From the NCBI GenBank assembly GCA_002354635.1, contig DELZ01000005.1:171839-235838 (forward strand): 64,000 nt of DNA. Reading direction: 5' to 3'. Within the stretch, counting starts at the first letter, position 1, and every line of letters begins with the position of its first letter. The notes beneath the pieces were generated by a model. The model searched no databases, was not told where the DNA came from, and saw nothing but the letters and a program-made list of their open reading frames with translations. Positions 1 through 7,776 of this stretch are shown piece by piece. A program made the position numbers and the translations under genes. This stretch comes from Sphingomonadales bacterium UBA2683. GTDB taxonomy: Bacteria; Pseudomonadota; Alphaproteobacteria; Sphingomonadales; Sphingomonadaceae.

Positions 1-226
1 TCGCCGAATGAACATCGGCTCGATTCAGTTCTTCCCGGGCCGCAGCACAGAGGCAGGCAATCGAATCGTTAGCCAACTGGCGGCCGGGGTCTCGCAATTC
101 CGGTTCAGAGCATCGCAGCGCGCTCAGAAGTTGCGGCTTGCGAGCCTCGAGAGCGTGGCAGCCGAGATAGGCGCGGTACAGAAACGGAGCCGAGATCTTC
201 AAACCAGTGGATGCCGGATAATCCAT
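1..226 (-). CDS. Partial AraC-type regulator, N-terminal part (cut by left edge)
   Basis: An open minus-strand frame begins at an ATG at 226 and runs off the left edge (75 codons visible, no stop). The stretch around residues 31-62 (PQLLSALRCSEPELRDPGRQ followed by an Ala/Leu-rich helix) resembles the N-terminal effector domain of AraC-family regulators, where a helix ending in a D-P-x-x-R turn precedes an Ala-rich helix. The DNA-binding domain would lie outside the window. The gene follows fabH on the same strand, about 110 bases downstream. The family assignment is an inference from a short stretch; the open frame itself is seen directly. Confidence 0.4.
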   Translation of the reverse strand, partial: MDYPASTGLKISAPFLYRAYLGCHALEARKPQLLSALRCSEPELRDPGRQLANDSIACLCAAAREELNRADVHSA

Positions 227-337
227 GGCAACAAGCTAAGTGCGGATCGGCATCCCGCTCAACCGACTTTCGACAAGTATGCAAATTAGGCGACGAAAAT
301 GTCAATTATGGTTAATTTGCGAATAAATGCGGCAAAT

Positions 338-1309
338 TCAATACCGGATGACGGAAGCGCCCCAGGTAAATCCACCGCCCATGGCTTCCAGAACCAGCAA
401 ATCACCGGCCTTGATTCGACCGTCACGAACCGCTGTATCCAGAGCAAGAGGGACCGATGCTGCCGATGTATTGGCGTGCATGTCGACGGTCTTAATAACC
501 TTTTCCGGAGCCAGGTTAAGCTTCTTTGCGGTTGCATCCAATATGCGGGCGTTTGCCTGATGCGGAACGACCCAGTCGACATCGCCGACCGATTCCCCTG
601 CTTCTTCCAGAACTTCCTTCAACACCGAAGACAGGTTTACAACCGCGTGACGAAATACCTCCCGGCCTTTCATGCGCAGCTTGCCGACGGTCCCCGTCGT
701 GCCGGGGCCACCATCGACATATAATAGCTGGTTATGCGCGCCATCAGCATGCAGCCTGGTGGCAAGAATACCCTTTTCGCTCTCTTCGCCGGCGAGCACG
801 ATCGCGCCGGCCCCGTCACCAAAGAGGACGCACGTCCCGCGGTCTTCCCAGTCCAGTATGCGACTGAATGTTTCGGCGCCGATCACCAGCGCATTGTGGG
901 CGCTGCCGGCCCGGATCATGCTGTCCGCTACCGAGAGGGCATAGAGAAATCCCGAACAAACTGCAGCAACGTCAAAGGCCACACAGCCATTGCAGCCGAG
1001 TGCATCCTGAACGATGGTTGCCGTCGCCGGGAAGGTCTGGTCGGGTGTAGCCGTCGCGACAATGATCAGATCGATATCGGCGCTGTTGAAACCGGCTGCC
1101 AGCATCGCTTTTTCTGCCGCTTCAATGGCAAGGCTGGACGTCGTTTCGTCATCCTCGGCAATATGGCGGAACCGGATCCCGGTCCGTTCGACGATCCATT
1201 CGTCGGTCGTATCCACCCGCTTGGCCAAATCGGCATTGGAAACACGGGTTCGCGGCAATGCCGAGCCGGTTCCCTTGATAACCGCACGCCTGGCAGCGGC
1301 GGCACTCAT
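338..1309 (-). CDS. fabH: Beta-ketoacyl-ACP synthase III (FabH)
   Basis: Condenses acetyl-CoA with malonyl-ACP to start type II fatty-acid synthesis in the cytoplasm. The 323-residue product has normal FabH length. The catalytic triad is visible as Cys118 (AAVCSGF), His250 (VPHQAN) and Asn280 (HANTSAASVP), with the glycine-rich C-terminal GGGFTWGA. The start ATG overlaps the plsX stop by 4 bases (ATGA), which indicates translational coupling. The order rpmF-plsX-fabH is the conserved bacterial lipid-synthesis operon. Confidence 0.97.
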   Translation of the reverse strand: MSAAAARRAVIKGTGSALPRTRVSNADLAKRVDTTDEWIVERTGIRFRHIAEDDETTSSLAIEAAEKAMLAAGFNSADIDLIIVATATPDQTFPATATIVQDALGCNGCVAFDVAAVCSGFLYALSVADSMIRAGSAHNALVIGAETFSRILDWEDRGTCVLFGDGAGAIVLAGEESEKGILATRLHADGAHNQLLYVDGGPGTTGTVGKLRMKGREVFRHAVVNLSSVLKEVLEEAGESVGDVDWVVPHQANARILDATAKKLNLAPEKVIKTVDMHANTSAASVPLALDTAVRDGRIKAGDLLVLEAMGGGFTWGASVIRY

Positions 1310-2355
1310 TTCGCAACCTCGCCTGCCGGCGCGGCTTCGCTGATTTTTGTCAAGTCTTCGCTGATGCGTTCCAAAATACTATCCTCCACCAGCCGGGCGG
1401 CCACTTCAACGGCATTGGCGACGCCTTTTGCATCCGCACTGCCATGGCTCTTTACCACAACTCCGTTCAGCCCCAGAAACACGGCCCCGTTGTGGTTATT
1501 GGGGTCGAGCTGGTCGCGCAACATTTCCGTGGCCGGCCGGGATATCAGAAACCCGATTTTGGACCGCAGACTGCTCAAAAAGCTCCGCTTCAGCAGATCG
1601 GTGACAAATCGCGCGGTTCCTTCCAGCGCCTTGAGCGCCACATTTCCGGAAAACCCGTCGGTCACGATCACGTCGACCTCGCCGGTCGATATCTTGTCCG
1701 CCTCGGTAAATCCGAGAAAATCCATGTGCAATCCGCCGGTATTTTTGAGCGTTGCCGCGGCTTCCTGGATGGTACCCGTGCCCTTTGCTTCTTCCGTCCC
1801 GATATTCAGCAGCTTAACCTTGGGGCGGTTAAAGCCGTGCATGATCCGGCTGTAAGCAGCGCCCATGACGGCAAACTGCACCAGATTCCGGCTGTTGCAT
1901 TCGGTATTGGCGCCAAGGTCCAGCATGACGACATCGGTGTCTTTCATCGTCGGAAGCAATGCCGACAAGGCGGGTCGGTCAATGCCCGGCATAGTGCGCA
2001 GCGCCAGTTTCGCAATCGCCATCAGCGCACCGGTATTGCCGGCGCTGACCGCAGCGCTGACCTCGCCGGTTTTCACGGCGTTGACAGCCATGCCCATCGA
2101 TGTGGTTTTGGAATTGCGCAGCGCCTGCCCCGGCTTGTCATCACCGGACACGACGTCGGGAGCGTGGAGGATTTCGGAAGCGGCGCTGAGATTGGGATGA
2201 TCTTTCAGCGCTTCACTGATCTGCGCCTCATCGCCAACGAAAAGAAACTGAAATCCGGCGTGACGATGCCGCGCGAGCGCCGCGCCTGCAACCATGACGC
2301 GCGGGCCTTCATCTCCGCCCATCGCATCAATCGCGATTCGCGGCCTCATTCCCAC
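1306..2355 (-). CDS. plsX: Phosphate acyltransferase PlsX
   Basis: Converts acyl-ACP to acyl-phosphate, the acyl donor for the first acylation of glycerol-3-phosphate in phospholipid synthesis; a peripheral membrane enzyme. The 349-residue protein opens with RIAIDAMGGDEGP, the PlsX signature, and contains SAGNTGALMA and the TDGFSGNVALKALEG segment typical of the family. It lies between rpmF and fabH on the same strand and shares a 4-base overlap with fabH, so the three genes are probably co-transcribed. Confidence 0.97.
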   Translation of the reverse strand: MGMRPRIAIDAMGGDEGPRVMVAGAALARHRHAGFQFLFVGDEAQISEALKDHPNLSAASEILHAPDVVSGDDKPGQALRNSKTTSMGMAVNAVKTGEVSAAVSAGNTGALMAIAKLALRTMPGIDRPALSALLPTMKDTDVVMLDLGANTECNSRNLVQFAVMGAAYSRIMHGFNRPKVKLLNIGTEEAKGTGTIQEAAATLKNTGGLHMDFLGFTEADKISTGEVDVIVTDGFSGNVALKALEGTARFVTDLLKRSFLSSLRSKIGFLISRPATEMLRDQLDPNNHNGAVFLGLNGVVVKSHGSADAKGVANAVEVAARLVEDSILERISEDLTKISEAAPAGEVAK

Positions 2356-2401
2356 CGGTTATTCCCCTTGATTGCGCGTCAGAAGCCTGAAGACTAGCCG
2401 A

Positions 2402-2581
2402 TTAAAGATCGGCGGCCAAGACTTCACGGCCATTATAATGGCCACAGGCTCCGCACAAATGGTGCGGCCGCTTCAATTCACCGCAATTCGGGCATTCCTG
2501 ATAGGCTTCGACCTTCAAAGCATCATGAGACCGGCGCATGCCGCGCTTGGACGGCGTAGTTTTTCTTTTAGGTACAGCCAT
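2402..2581 (-). CDS. rpmF: 50S ribosomal protein L32
   Basis: A 59-residue frame reads MAVPKRKTTPSKRGMRRSHD, the L32 N-terminus, followed by a zinc-ribbon pattern (CPNCGELKRPHHLCGACG) and the C-terminal HYNGREVLAADL. It is a component of the large ribosomal subunit. It is the first gene of the rpmF-plsX-fabH set, 46 bases upstream of plsX. Length and sequence match the family. Confidence 0.96.
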   Translation of the reverse strand: MAVPKRKTTPSKRGMRRSHDALKVEAYQECPNCGELKRPHHLCGACGHYNGREVLAADL

Positions 2582-2793
2582 TGCTAAGCCTGTTCTTTAC
2601 ATTAAAAAATACATAGCATGCTCAATATGCCAATCAGCCAAGTTTATCAAACCAGTCCCTGTTGTTGCAGAGAATCGCTTGGTCTTGGTTCAGCAGATTG
2701 CACGCGAAGAGGCGCGTATAATGATTTTCCTGTGCGTTGCAAGCATTGTGCTTCTATAGCGGGACGATAATTTACACATATGGGGAGTGCATT

Positions 2794-3186
2794 ATGATTT
2801 TACCGATAACATTGACTGTGGCGGGTGCTGCAGCGCTGATAAATATCTGGCTGATGATTCGCGTGGGGCAGGTGCGGACCAGCGAGAAAATCAGCGTTGG
2901 CGATGGCGGCAACGAAAAAGTCATCCGCCGGATGCGGGCCCACAGCAATTATATCGAAAGCGCTCCGTTCGTGCTCGTTCTTGTCGGCGTGATCGAGCTT
3001 GCCAGCACTAGCTCTCCCGTCTGGCTGTGGATTGTCGGCGGCCTCTATCTGCTCGGCCGGGTCGCGCACGGCGTGGGCATGGATGACGGCAAATTCGGCA
3101 AGGGCCGGATGATCGGTACCATTGTAACGATGCTGACGCTTCTGGGGCTCGGGATCTACGCGATCAGCATTCCCTATGTGATCTGA
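2794..3186 (+). CDS. MAPEG family membrane protein
   Basis: 130 residues with about four hydrophobic segments and the MAPEG-type core (RMRAHSNYIESAPFVLVLVGVIELA, then LGRVAHGVGM). MAPEG proteins include microsomal glutathione S-transferases and related bacterial inner-membrane proteins; the substrate is unknown here. The start ATG at 2794 is chosen because GGGGAG lies 7 bases upstream and the first hydrophobic helix begins right after it. A longer in-frame start at 2737 would add a non-conserved tail. It is convergent with the hydrolase that ends at 3193. A second MAPEG gene is at 30676. Confidence 0.82.
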   Translation: MILPITLTVAGAAALINIWLMIRVGQVRTSEKISVGDGGNEKVIRRMRAHSNYIESAPFVLVLVGVIELASTSSPVWLWIVGGLYLLGRVAHGVGMDDGKFGKGRMIGTIVTMLTLLGLGIYAISIPYVI

Positions 3187-3192
3187 ACACAG

Positions 3193-3855
3193 TCAGCGAG
3201 CCGCTAGCACATCATCCGCGACAAAGGCGTTGGTCTTGCGTTCATAGCCAAACTGGCTGGTCGGGCCATGGCCGGGAATGAAGGTCACGTCGTCGCCCAG
3301 CGGCCAAAGCTTCTGGGTGATTGCATTGATCAGATCCTGGTGGTTGCCGCGGGGAAAATCGGTCCGGCCGATCGATCCCTGGAACAGCACATCGCCCACC
3401 ACCGCCAGCCGTGATGGCTGATGATAGAAAATGACATGGCCCGGCGTATGGCCGGGACAGTGGATGACATCGAGCACCAGATCGCCAACGGTCACCTGGT
3501 CGCCATCCTTCAGCCAGCGGTCGGGCTCGAAACTTTTCGCAACCATGCCGTAACGCGCGCCATCTCCATCCAGCTGGTCGATCCAGAAACGGTCGTCCTC
3601 GTGCGGGCCTTCGATCGGAATGCCCAGTTCCTCGGCCAGCATGCCCGCCTGCCCGCAATGATCGAGATGACCATGGGTGATGATGATCTTCTCGAGATCG
3701 ACACCATGTTCCTCGACCGCAGCTTTCAGCCGCGAAAGATCACCGCCCGGATCGCTGAGCGCGGCCTTGTTGGTCTTGGTGCACCAGAGGAGCGTGCAAT
3801 TTTGCTGGAGTGGCGTGACCGGAATGATCACGGCCTTGAGGGGTGCTTCTGTCAT
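3193..3855 (-). CDS. Metallo-beta-lactamase-fold hydrolase (glyoxalase II-like)
   Basis: A 220-residue cytoplasmic protein with the binuclear-metal motif HGHLDH (His61, His63, Asp65, His66), a downstream metal His in CPGHTPGH, the bridging Asp in GDVLFQGSIGRTDF, and the last metal His in IPGHGPTS. The GSIGRTDFPRG segment is typical of hydroxyacylglutathione hydrolase-like proteins such as YcbL. Likely role: hydrolysis of a thioester or related substrate, but the substrate cannot be read from the sequence. It ends 6 bases from the MAPEG stop (convergent). Confidence 0.85.
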   Translation of the reverse strand: MTEAPLKAVIIPVTPLQQNCTLLWCTKTNKAALSDPGGDLSRLKAAVEEHGVDLEKIIITHGHLDHCGQAGMLAEELGIPIEGPHEDDRFWIDQLDGDGARYGMVAKSFEPDRWLKDGDQVTVGDLVLDVIHCPGHTPGHVIFYHQPSRLAVVGDVLFQGSIGRTDFPRGNHQDLINAITQKLWPLGDDVTFIPGHGPTSQFGYERKTNAFVADDVLAAR

Positions 3856-3911
3856 AACAGGCTATTTGGTGGCAATAATCGGAAGTTGCAAGCCGCGTCT
3901 TGACTATCCGG

Positions 3912-4565
3912 TCACAGCCGCCGTCCCGTCCACACTACCCGCCCGATGATATTCACGCTTTCGGCACTGACATCCTTCCAGTCCGGATATTGCGGATTGT
4001 CGCTGCGGATGGTCAGTTTTCCGGACGGGCCCATGGCGACACGCTTGACCAGCAGCACATCATCCATGCGCAGCACATAGATGCCGTCACGCAAAGGTCG
4101 GGCGGCAGCGCCGTGATCGACCATGATGTCGTCACCATCACCCAGCGTCGGAGCCATGGAGTCGCCATCGACAACGATCAGCGACAGATGGGCGGGATCC
4201 GCCCCCAGTCGCCTGAGCCATTTCGGTGCAAAGCCCATCGATTCCGCATATTCGTCATCCGCCAAGGATCCGGGACCAGCGGAAGCACCGACTTGTAGCT
4301 GCCGGATCCGGAGCAGTCCGTCGGAACGGTCGCGGTGTTTCTCGGGCAAGGCGCGAGCGGCGGGCGCACCCAGCAGCCGTTCGTCTACCCCGTAAAATTC
4401 TGCCAGCCTGCGCCGGTCCGTCTCGTCCAGCTTCTTGGGAGAGCCGCGCCGGATATATTGCTGGATATAGGCAGGATTCTTGCCAAGCATTTTCGAAAGC
4501 GCAGCAAAATCATGTCCGTTTTCACGGATCAGCTTCTCCAGATTGGCGCGCGGATCGTCGGTCAC
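3912..4565 (-). CDS. S24-family repressor with HTH (LexA/CI-like)
   Basis: A helix-turn-helix N-terminus (about residues 5-62) is followed by an S24 peptidase domain with the serine in GDSM (Ser136) and lysine in LLVKRV (Lys174), and an Ala-Gly pair (95-96) as a possible self-cleavage site. This is the arrangement of phage-CI/LexA-type repressors that are inactivated by self-cleavage. I chose the GTG start at 4565 (217 residues): it has GAGG 8 bases upstream. The longer ATG start at 4622 would put codons 2-6 inside a palindrome (4604-4617) that looks like an operator. It is not a canonical LexA. The gene is divergent from two small genes at 4705 and 4883. Confidence 0.8.
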   Translation of the reverse strand: MTDDPRANLEKLIRENGHDFAALSKMLGKNPAYIQQYIRRGSPKKLDETDRRRLAEFYGVDERLLGAPAARALPEKHRDRSDGLLRIRQLQVGASAGPGSLADDEYAESMGFAPKWLRRLGADPAHLSLIVVDGDSMAPTLGDGDDIMVDHGAAARPLRDGIYVLRMDDVLLVKRVAMGPSGKLTIRSDNPQYPDWKDVSAESVNIIGRVVWTGRRL

Positions 4566-4603
4566 AATATCGACCTCATAGCGCCACTGACCGAAACTGA
4601 CAA

Positions 4604-4617
4604 TAGGATTCTTCCTA
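4604..4617. promoter_or_regulatory. Palindrome TAGGA-N4-TCCTA, probable operator O1
   Basis: Perfect 5-base arms around TTCT, just upstream of the chosen GTG start of the S24 repressor and downstream of the longer ATG. It shares the TAGGA core with the palindrome at 4641 and with a half site TAGGAAATA at 4624. The spacing between two divergent transcription units is what an autoregulated repressor would use. Confidence 0.5.
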
Positions 4618-4640
4618 GACATGTAGGAAATATCAATTCA

Positions 4641-4658
4641 AATAGGATTTTCCCTATT
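4641..4658. promoter_or_regulatory. Palindrome AATAGG-N6-CCTATT, probable operator O2
   Basis: Perfect 6-base arms (AATAGG at 4641-4646, CCTATT at 4653-4658) in the 139-base gap between the S24 repressor and the divergent small gene at 4705. It is related to the palindrome at 4604 and lies where the promoter of the rightward genes should be. Confidence 0.5.
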
Positions 4659-4704
4659 GAGCGATTCGCCGTCAGGGCGAACAGCAACGACAAGGAGACT
4701 GGCG

Positions 4705-4893
4705 GTGCCACTGTTGCGAAAGATCGAGATATTCCTGAACGAAACCGGGATGGCATGGACAAGATTCGGCCGCCTTGCCGTTCGCGATCCTCGTTTTGTC
4801 CAGGACCTGCGCAACGGTCGTGAGCCTGGCAAGACGGTTTCGGAGCGGGTTGAATATTTCATGCGCCTGTGGCGGGCTGATCATGGCCGCTGA
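4705..4893 (+). CDS. Small HTH-like protein, 62 residues
   Basis: The GTG start has AGGAG at 4693-4697 with 7 bases between, so it is preferred over the TTG at 4657. The product begins MPLLRKIEIFLNETGMAWTR and continues with GRLAVRDPRFVQDLRNGREP, a compact all-helical pattern like a small lambda-repressor-type HTH without an effector domain. It resembles the N-terminal 58 residues of the RibB fusion at 56762. Function is unknown. The stop codon overlaps the next gene by 11 bases, and the gene is divergent from the S24 repressor. Confidence 0.65.
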   Translation: MPLLRKIEIFLNETGMAWTRFGRLAVRDPRFVQDLRNGREPGKTVSERVEYFMRLWRADHGR

Positions 4894-5230
4894 TTCTGCA
4901 AAGCGGGTCGGTGGGCGGCGATCTCCCGCCTCGATGATTGCGAGCCAGCTAAGAACACTCGCGCGGGACCATGCTCGTGTCCAGCTGAAACACGAACGCG
5001 CATGGGCCAGCATCACCTTTTCGGGGACGCGCTATTGTTTTTCAATTGAATGGCCAGCGGCTACCGATGCATTAGCCCTGCAGGAACTGACCCGAATCCT
5101 GCCCGGGCATGAATTCGATATCCCGGGCTACTTTGTTGCTGATATCGTGATTACCGACCAGTCGGAGTTGCAATTGCGCGTCGAAATCCTGTCGATAAGG
5201 GATCCGGTTGAAGCGCTCCCCGATTCCTGA
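4883..5230 (+). CDS. Conserved-looking hypothetical protein, 115 residues
   Basis: The ATG at 4883 lies inside the end of the preceding small gene (11-base overlap), which points to coupled translation. The sequence has an N-terminal basic/helical part (SPASMIASQLRTLARDHARV) and a central beta-rich part (ITFSGTRYCFSIEW) ending in an acidic region. No signal peptide or membrane helix. I do not recognise the family. It ends 4 bases from the convergent gene at 5234. Co-expression with the small HTH protein under control of the neighbouring S24 repressor is an inference from layout. Confidence 0.6.
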   Translation: MAADSAKRVGGRRSPASMIASQLRTLARDHARVQLKHERAWASITFSGTRYCFSIEWPAATDALALQELTRILPGHEFDIPGYFVADIVITDQSELQLRVEILSIRDPVEALPDS

Positions 5231-5233
5231 CCG

Positions 5234-6265
5234 TCAGCGCTGGACCGTCATTTTCTCCAGGGTACCAAGCGCGGCTTTCAGGGCCGCGTCCATGTCCGCT
5301 TGCCGGTCCTGTGGACCGTTATCTTCCACCTTGTCCACAGACCGCAGCGGCGGAATGGCCACGGGAGCCGGCGTTGCCGGCATCTCGGGCACAGGCGTGG
5401 TATTTTCTGATTCCGCCGCAGATGTTTTTACCGGCGCCGGCTTTACCTCTTCGCGTCGTTGCAACCCTTCCAGACGAGCCAGTCCGGCTTCCAGACGGTC
5501 CGCAAGCTCGGCGAGCGACAGGGCGGACAAATCTGCACTGGGCACAACGAATTCCTTTTGCGGTGCGATATTTTCGGCTGGTTTCTCTTCCGCCGGCTGC
5601 TGCAGTCGCGATTTCGGTTCTTCTTGCGGAACAGCTTGCGCTTCTTGCTGAGCGGCCGGCTCTGCAGACTCTTCTGCCTTTTCATCAAAAATCGGCTCGT
5701 CAAAGCGCTTGATTTTTTCGGAGAGTGGCAGGCCCAGATCGGAGGCGGCGAAAATCGGCTGGCGCGCAGGCGCATCCGGATGACGGTCCGCTTCCCTGAT
5801 GTCCGGCAGATCTTTTAACTCGGTCACACGACCCGGCGATTTTTTCGGCTTCTTGAGAAATTTGGTCAGGGATTTTGCCGACAGGCTCAGTTTCGGAACC
5901 GCAAAGCGCGATTTGCCGTTGCGGTCGTCACCGACCGACTCCGAGGCCAGGTTATTGCGAATTGCCAAGCCCATATCGGAGCCTCCTTCATGTGATTTCG
6001 TCTTGTAACTCAGAAAAAGATAAAGCGCAGATGCCGATATCAAACCCGCCACGACCGCAATCAGACTGCGCGCCGTATTCCCCAGCGGCGGGGCGGCTGC
6101 AGGAACAATCTCCGACAGTCCGGTCGCGCCGACAATATTTTCAAGATAGACGTGCGGCAGGGTGGCGACCACAAGCGCCACCGCAATTCCGCCAGCGACA
6201 GCCATGACCGGCTGTTTGAACCGCGCGAAATCCTGCTCTATTTGATCCACTTTCTTCTCCACCAT
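5234..6265 (-). CDS. Membrane-anchored hypothetical protein with long Ala/Pro/Glu-rich tail
   Basis: 343 residues from the ATG at 6265, which comes 1 base after the stop of the upstream glycosyltransferase (TGAGATG). Two hydrophobic segments lie near the N-terminus (about residues 20-40 and 68-85), followed by a long low-complexity, charged region rich in Ala, Pro, Glu and Lys. A short helical part near residues 235-270 (LSALSLAELADRLEAGLARL) could form a coiled coil. I do not recognise a family. Coupling to the exosortase-A-associated glycosyltransferase suggests a role in envelope or exopolysaccharide biology. Confidence 0.6.
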   Translation of the reverse strand: MVEKKVDQIEQDFARFKQPVMAVAGGIAVALVVATLPHVYLENIVGATGLSEIVPAAAPPLGNTARSLIAVVAGLISASALYLFLSYKTKSHEGGSDMGLAIRNNLASESVGDDRNGKSRFAVPKLSLSAKSLTKFLKKPKKSPGRVTELKDLPDIREADRHPDAPARQPIFAASDLGLPLSEKIKRFDEPIFDEKAEESAEPAAQQEAQAVPQEEPKSRLQQPAEEKPAENIAPQKEFVVPSADLSALSLAELADRLEAGLARLEGLQRREEVKPAPVKTSAAESENTTPVPEMPATPAPVAIPPLRSVDKVEDNGPQDRQADMDAALKAALGTLEKMTVQR

Positions 6266-6266
6266 C

Positions 6267-7499
6267 TCATGCTGCACGCTCGAACGATTTGCGCGCAATC
6301 AACCTTTGGTAAACAGGAGTGTAACGTAAAATGTTTGACGACCAGTTACGATCCGCCTCAACAAATTTCCGCGCTGTTTCAATAGTTTGGTCCCAATCTT
6401 CCCGATTTTCGAGCAGATTCGCCAGTTTCTTCGCGATGTTTTCGGGTTCACCAGCCGGAAACAGCGTGCCGGTGACCCCATCCTCAATCAGCTCCCGGTG
6501 GCCACCAACATCCGACGCGGCCACAAGCCGTCCTTGCGCCATCGCCTCAAGCGGCTTGAGCGGTGTCACGAGATCGGTAAGGCGCATCGACTTGCGAGGA
6601 TAGACCATGATATCCATCAGGCCATAATAGCGCTCGACTTCGCCATGCGGCACACGCCCGGTGAAGGTGACGGCAGATCCTATGCCCAGTCGCTCGACCT
6701 GATTCTTCAGCGCTTCTTCCATTGGCCCGCCACCGACCAGCAGCAGGTGCACTTGTGGCCGGGAAGCGAGCAGCGAGGGCATGGCTGCGATCAGATCATC
6801 GAGCCCTTCATAATCGTAAAAACTGCCGATAAATCCCAGGACTGATTGCCCGGTCAATCCCAGTTCGGACAGCAGCTGATCATCGCGTGCCGGTGGTTCC
6901 CCGAACAGTTCCAGATCCACCCCGTTCGGCGAAATGGTGATCTTGCCCGGCTTAACGCCGCGGCCAATCAGATCGGACTTCAGCCCCTCGCAGATTACCG
7001 CCACCGCATCGGCCCCGTTGATCACATGGTTTTCCAGTTGCCGGGTCAGCCAATATCGCGGACTGTTTTCCCTGCCGGTGCCATTGCCGACCGCAGCATC
7101 TTCCCAGAAGGCCCGGATTTCATAGACCAGCGGCAACCCGGATTTCTCGGCCGCGCGCAAGGCCGCCAGTCCGTTGAGCGCGGGCGAGTGGGCATGCAGA
7201 ATATCCGGCTGCCATTCGCGAATGACTTGTTCGATCCGGTCGGCCAAGGCGGCAATTTCCCGCCATTCGCGTACCGGCGATGGCCCATGGACTTGGGCCA
7301 GGGTCCGGAAGAAGCGAAGGCCGTCAGCCTCTTCCATGGGCTGCTTCGCTACATAACCGTGCTGGTTTTGACGCACACCGGTCACGCCGGCCACCGTCAG
7401 TCCGCTGGCAATCTGCGCCTTCATGATCGCCCGTGTGCGAAAACAATAGCCGCTGTGCAGCGGCAAGCTGTGGTCGAGTATATGCAAAATCCGCGTCAT
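6267..7499 (-). CDS. Exosortase A-associated glycosyltransferase (GT4 type)
   Basis: The start MTRILHILDHSLPLHSGY is characteristic of the PEP-CTERM/exosortase A-associated glycosyltransferases; I use the ATG at 7499 (410 residues) because family members begin there. GT-B features are visible: a nucleotide-sugar-binding core (ISPNGVDLELF, LLVGGGP) and the C-terminal E-x7-E-like region (TPLKPLEAMAQGRLVAASDVGG). It would transfer a sugar during exopolysaccharide or glycan assembly at the cytoplasmic membrane. It is divergent from the ligase-like gene at 7769, which belongs to the same system. Confidence 0.85.
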   Translation of the reverse strand: MTRILHILDHSLPLHSGYCFRTRAIMKAQIASGLTVAGVTGVRQNQHGYVAKQPMEEADGLRFFRTLAQVHGPSPVREWREIAALADRIEQVIREWQPDILHAHSPALNGLAALRAAEKSGLPLVYEIRAFWEDAAVGNGTGRENSPRYWLTRQLENHVINGADAVAVICEGLKSDLIGRGVKPGKITISPNGVDLELFGEPPARDDQLLSELGLTGQSVLGFIGSFYDYEGLDDLIAAMPSLLASRPQVHLLLVGGGPMEEALKNQVERLGIGSAVTFTGRVPHGEVERYYGLMDIMVYPRKSMRLTDLVTPLKPLEAMAQGRLVAASDVGGHRELIEDGVTGTLFPAGEPENIAKKLANLLENREDWDQTIETARKFVEADRNWSSNILRYTPVYQRLIARKSFERAA

Positions 7500-7608
7500 G
7501 GCGCAAAGTCTTGCCAAAAAAGGATTAACGTCCCGTCAACCCAAAGCCTGTATCGCGCGATGGTAGAAGAGCGTGTTTTTGCCGCTCGTGCCGGGATGAA
7601 TGGGGCAG

Positions 7609-7776
7609 ATGGTAGACAATTTTTCTATCGCGCTAACGCATGGGCTGCTGCTGATCGCAGCATGGCGTCTCATGCATCGCGACGATCTTGATGTCGAAGA
7701 CCCCCCGGAACCCGAAGAGGGATCCGCCGGCTTCGCGAAACATTCTTCCTCCACGGGATCGTGGCACGATGCGTGA
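7609..7776 (+). CDS. Short membrane-peptide ORF overlapping the ligase gene, 55 residues
   Basis: An ATG at 7609 opens a 55-codon frame: a hydrophobic stretch (FSIALTHGLLLIAAWRLM) followed by an acidic, Pro-rich tail (DDLDVEDPPEPEEG). Its stop TGA overlaps the ATG of the ligase gene (8 bases shared, ATGCGTGA), a pattern of translational coupling. The region between the two divergent exosortase-associated genes has no other good candidate. Too short for firm assignment; no family recognised. Confidence 0.5.
   Translation: MVDNFSIALTHGLLLIAAWRLMHRDDLDVEDPPEPEEGSAGFAKHSSSTGSWHDA

Noticed and set aside
105..305. Minus-strand frame of 66 codons near the left edge
   Set aside because: Overlaps the better candidate (1-226) in another frame; no recognisable pattern.
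3912..5230. Prophage immunity region
   Set aside because: The repressor is phage-like, but no integrase, Cro, structural or lysis genes and no att repeats are nearby.
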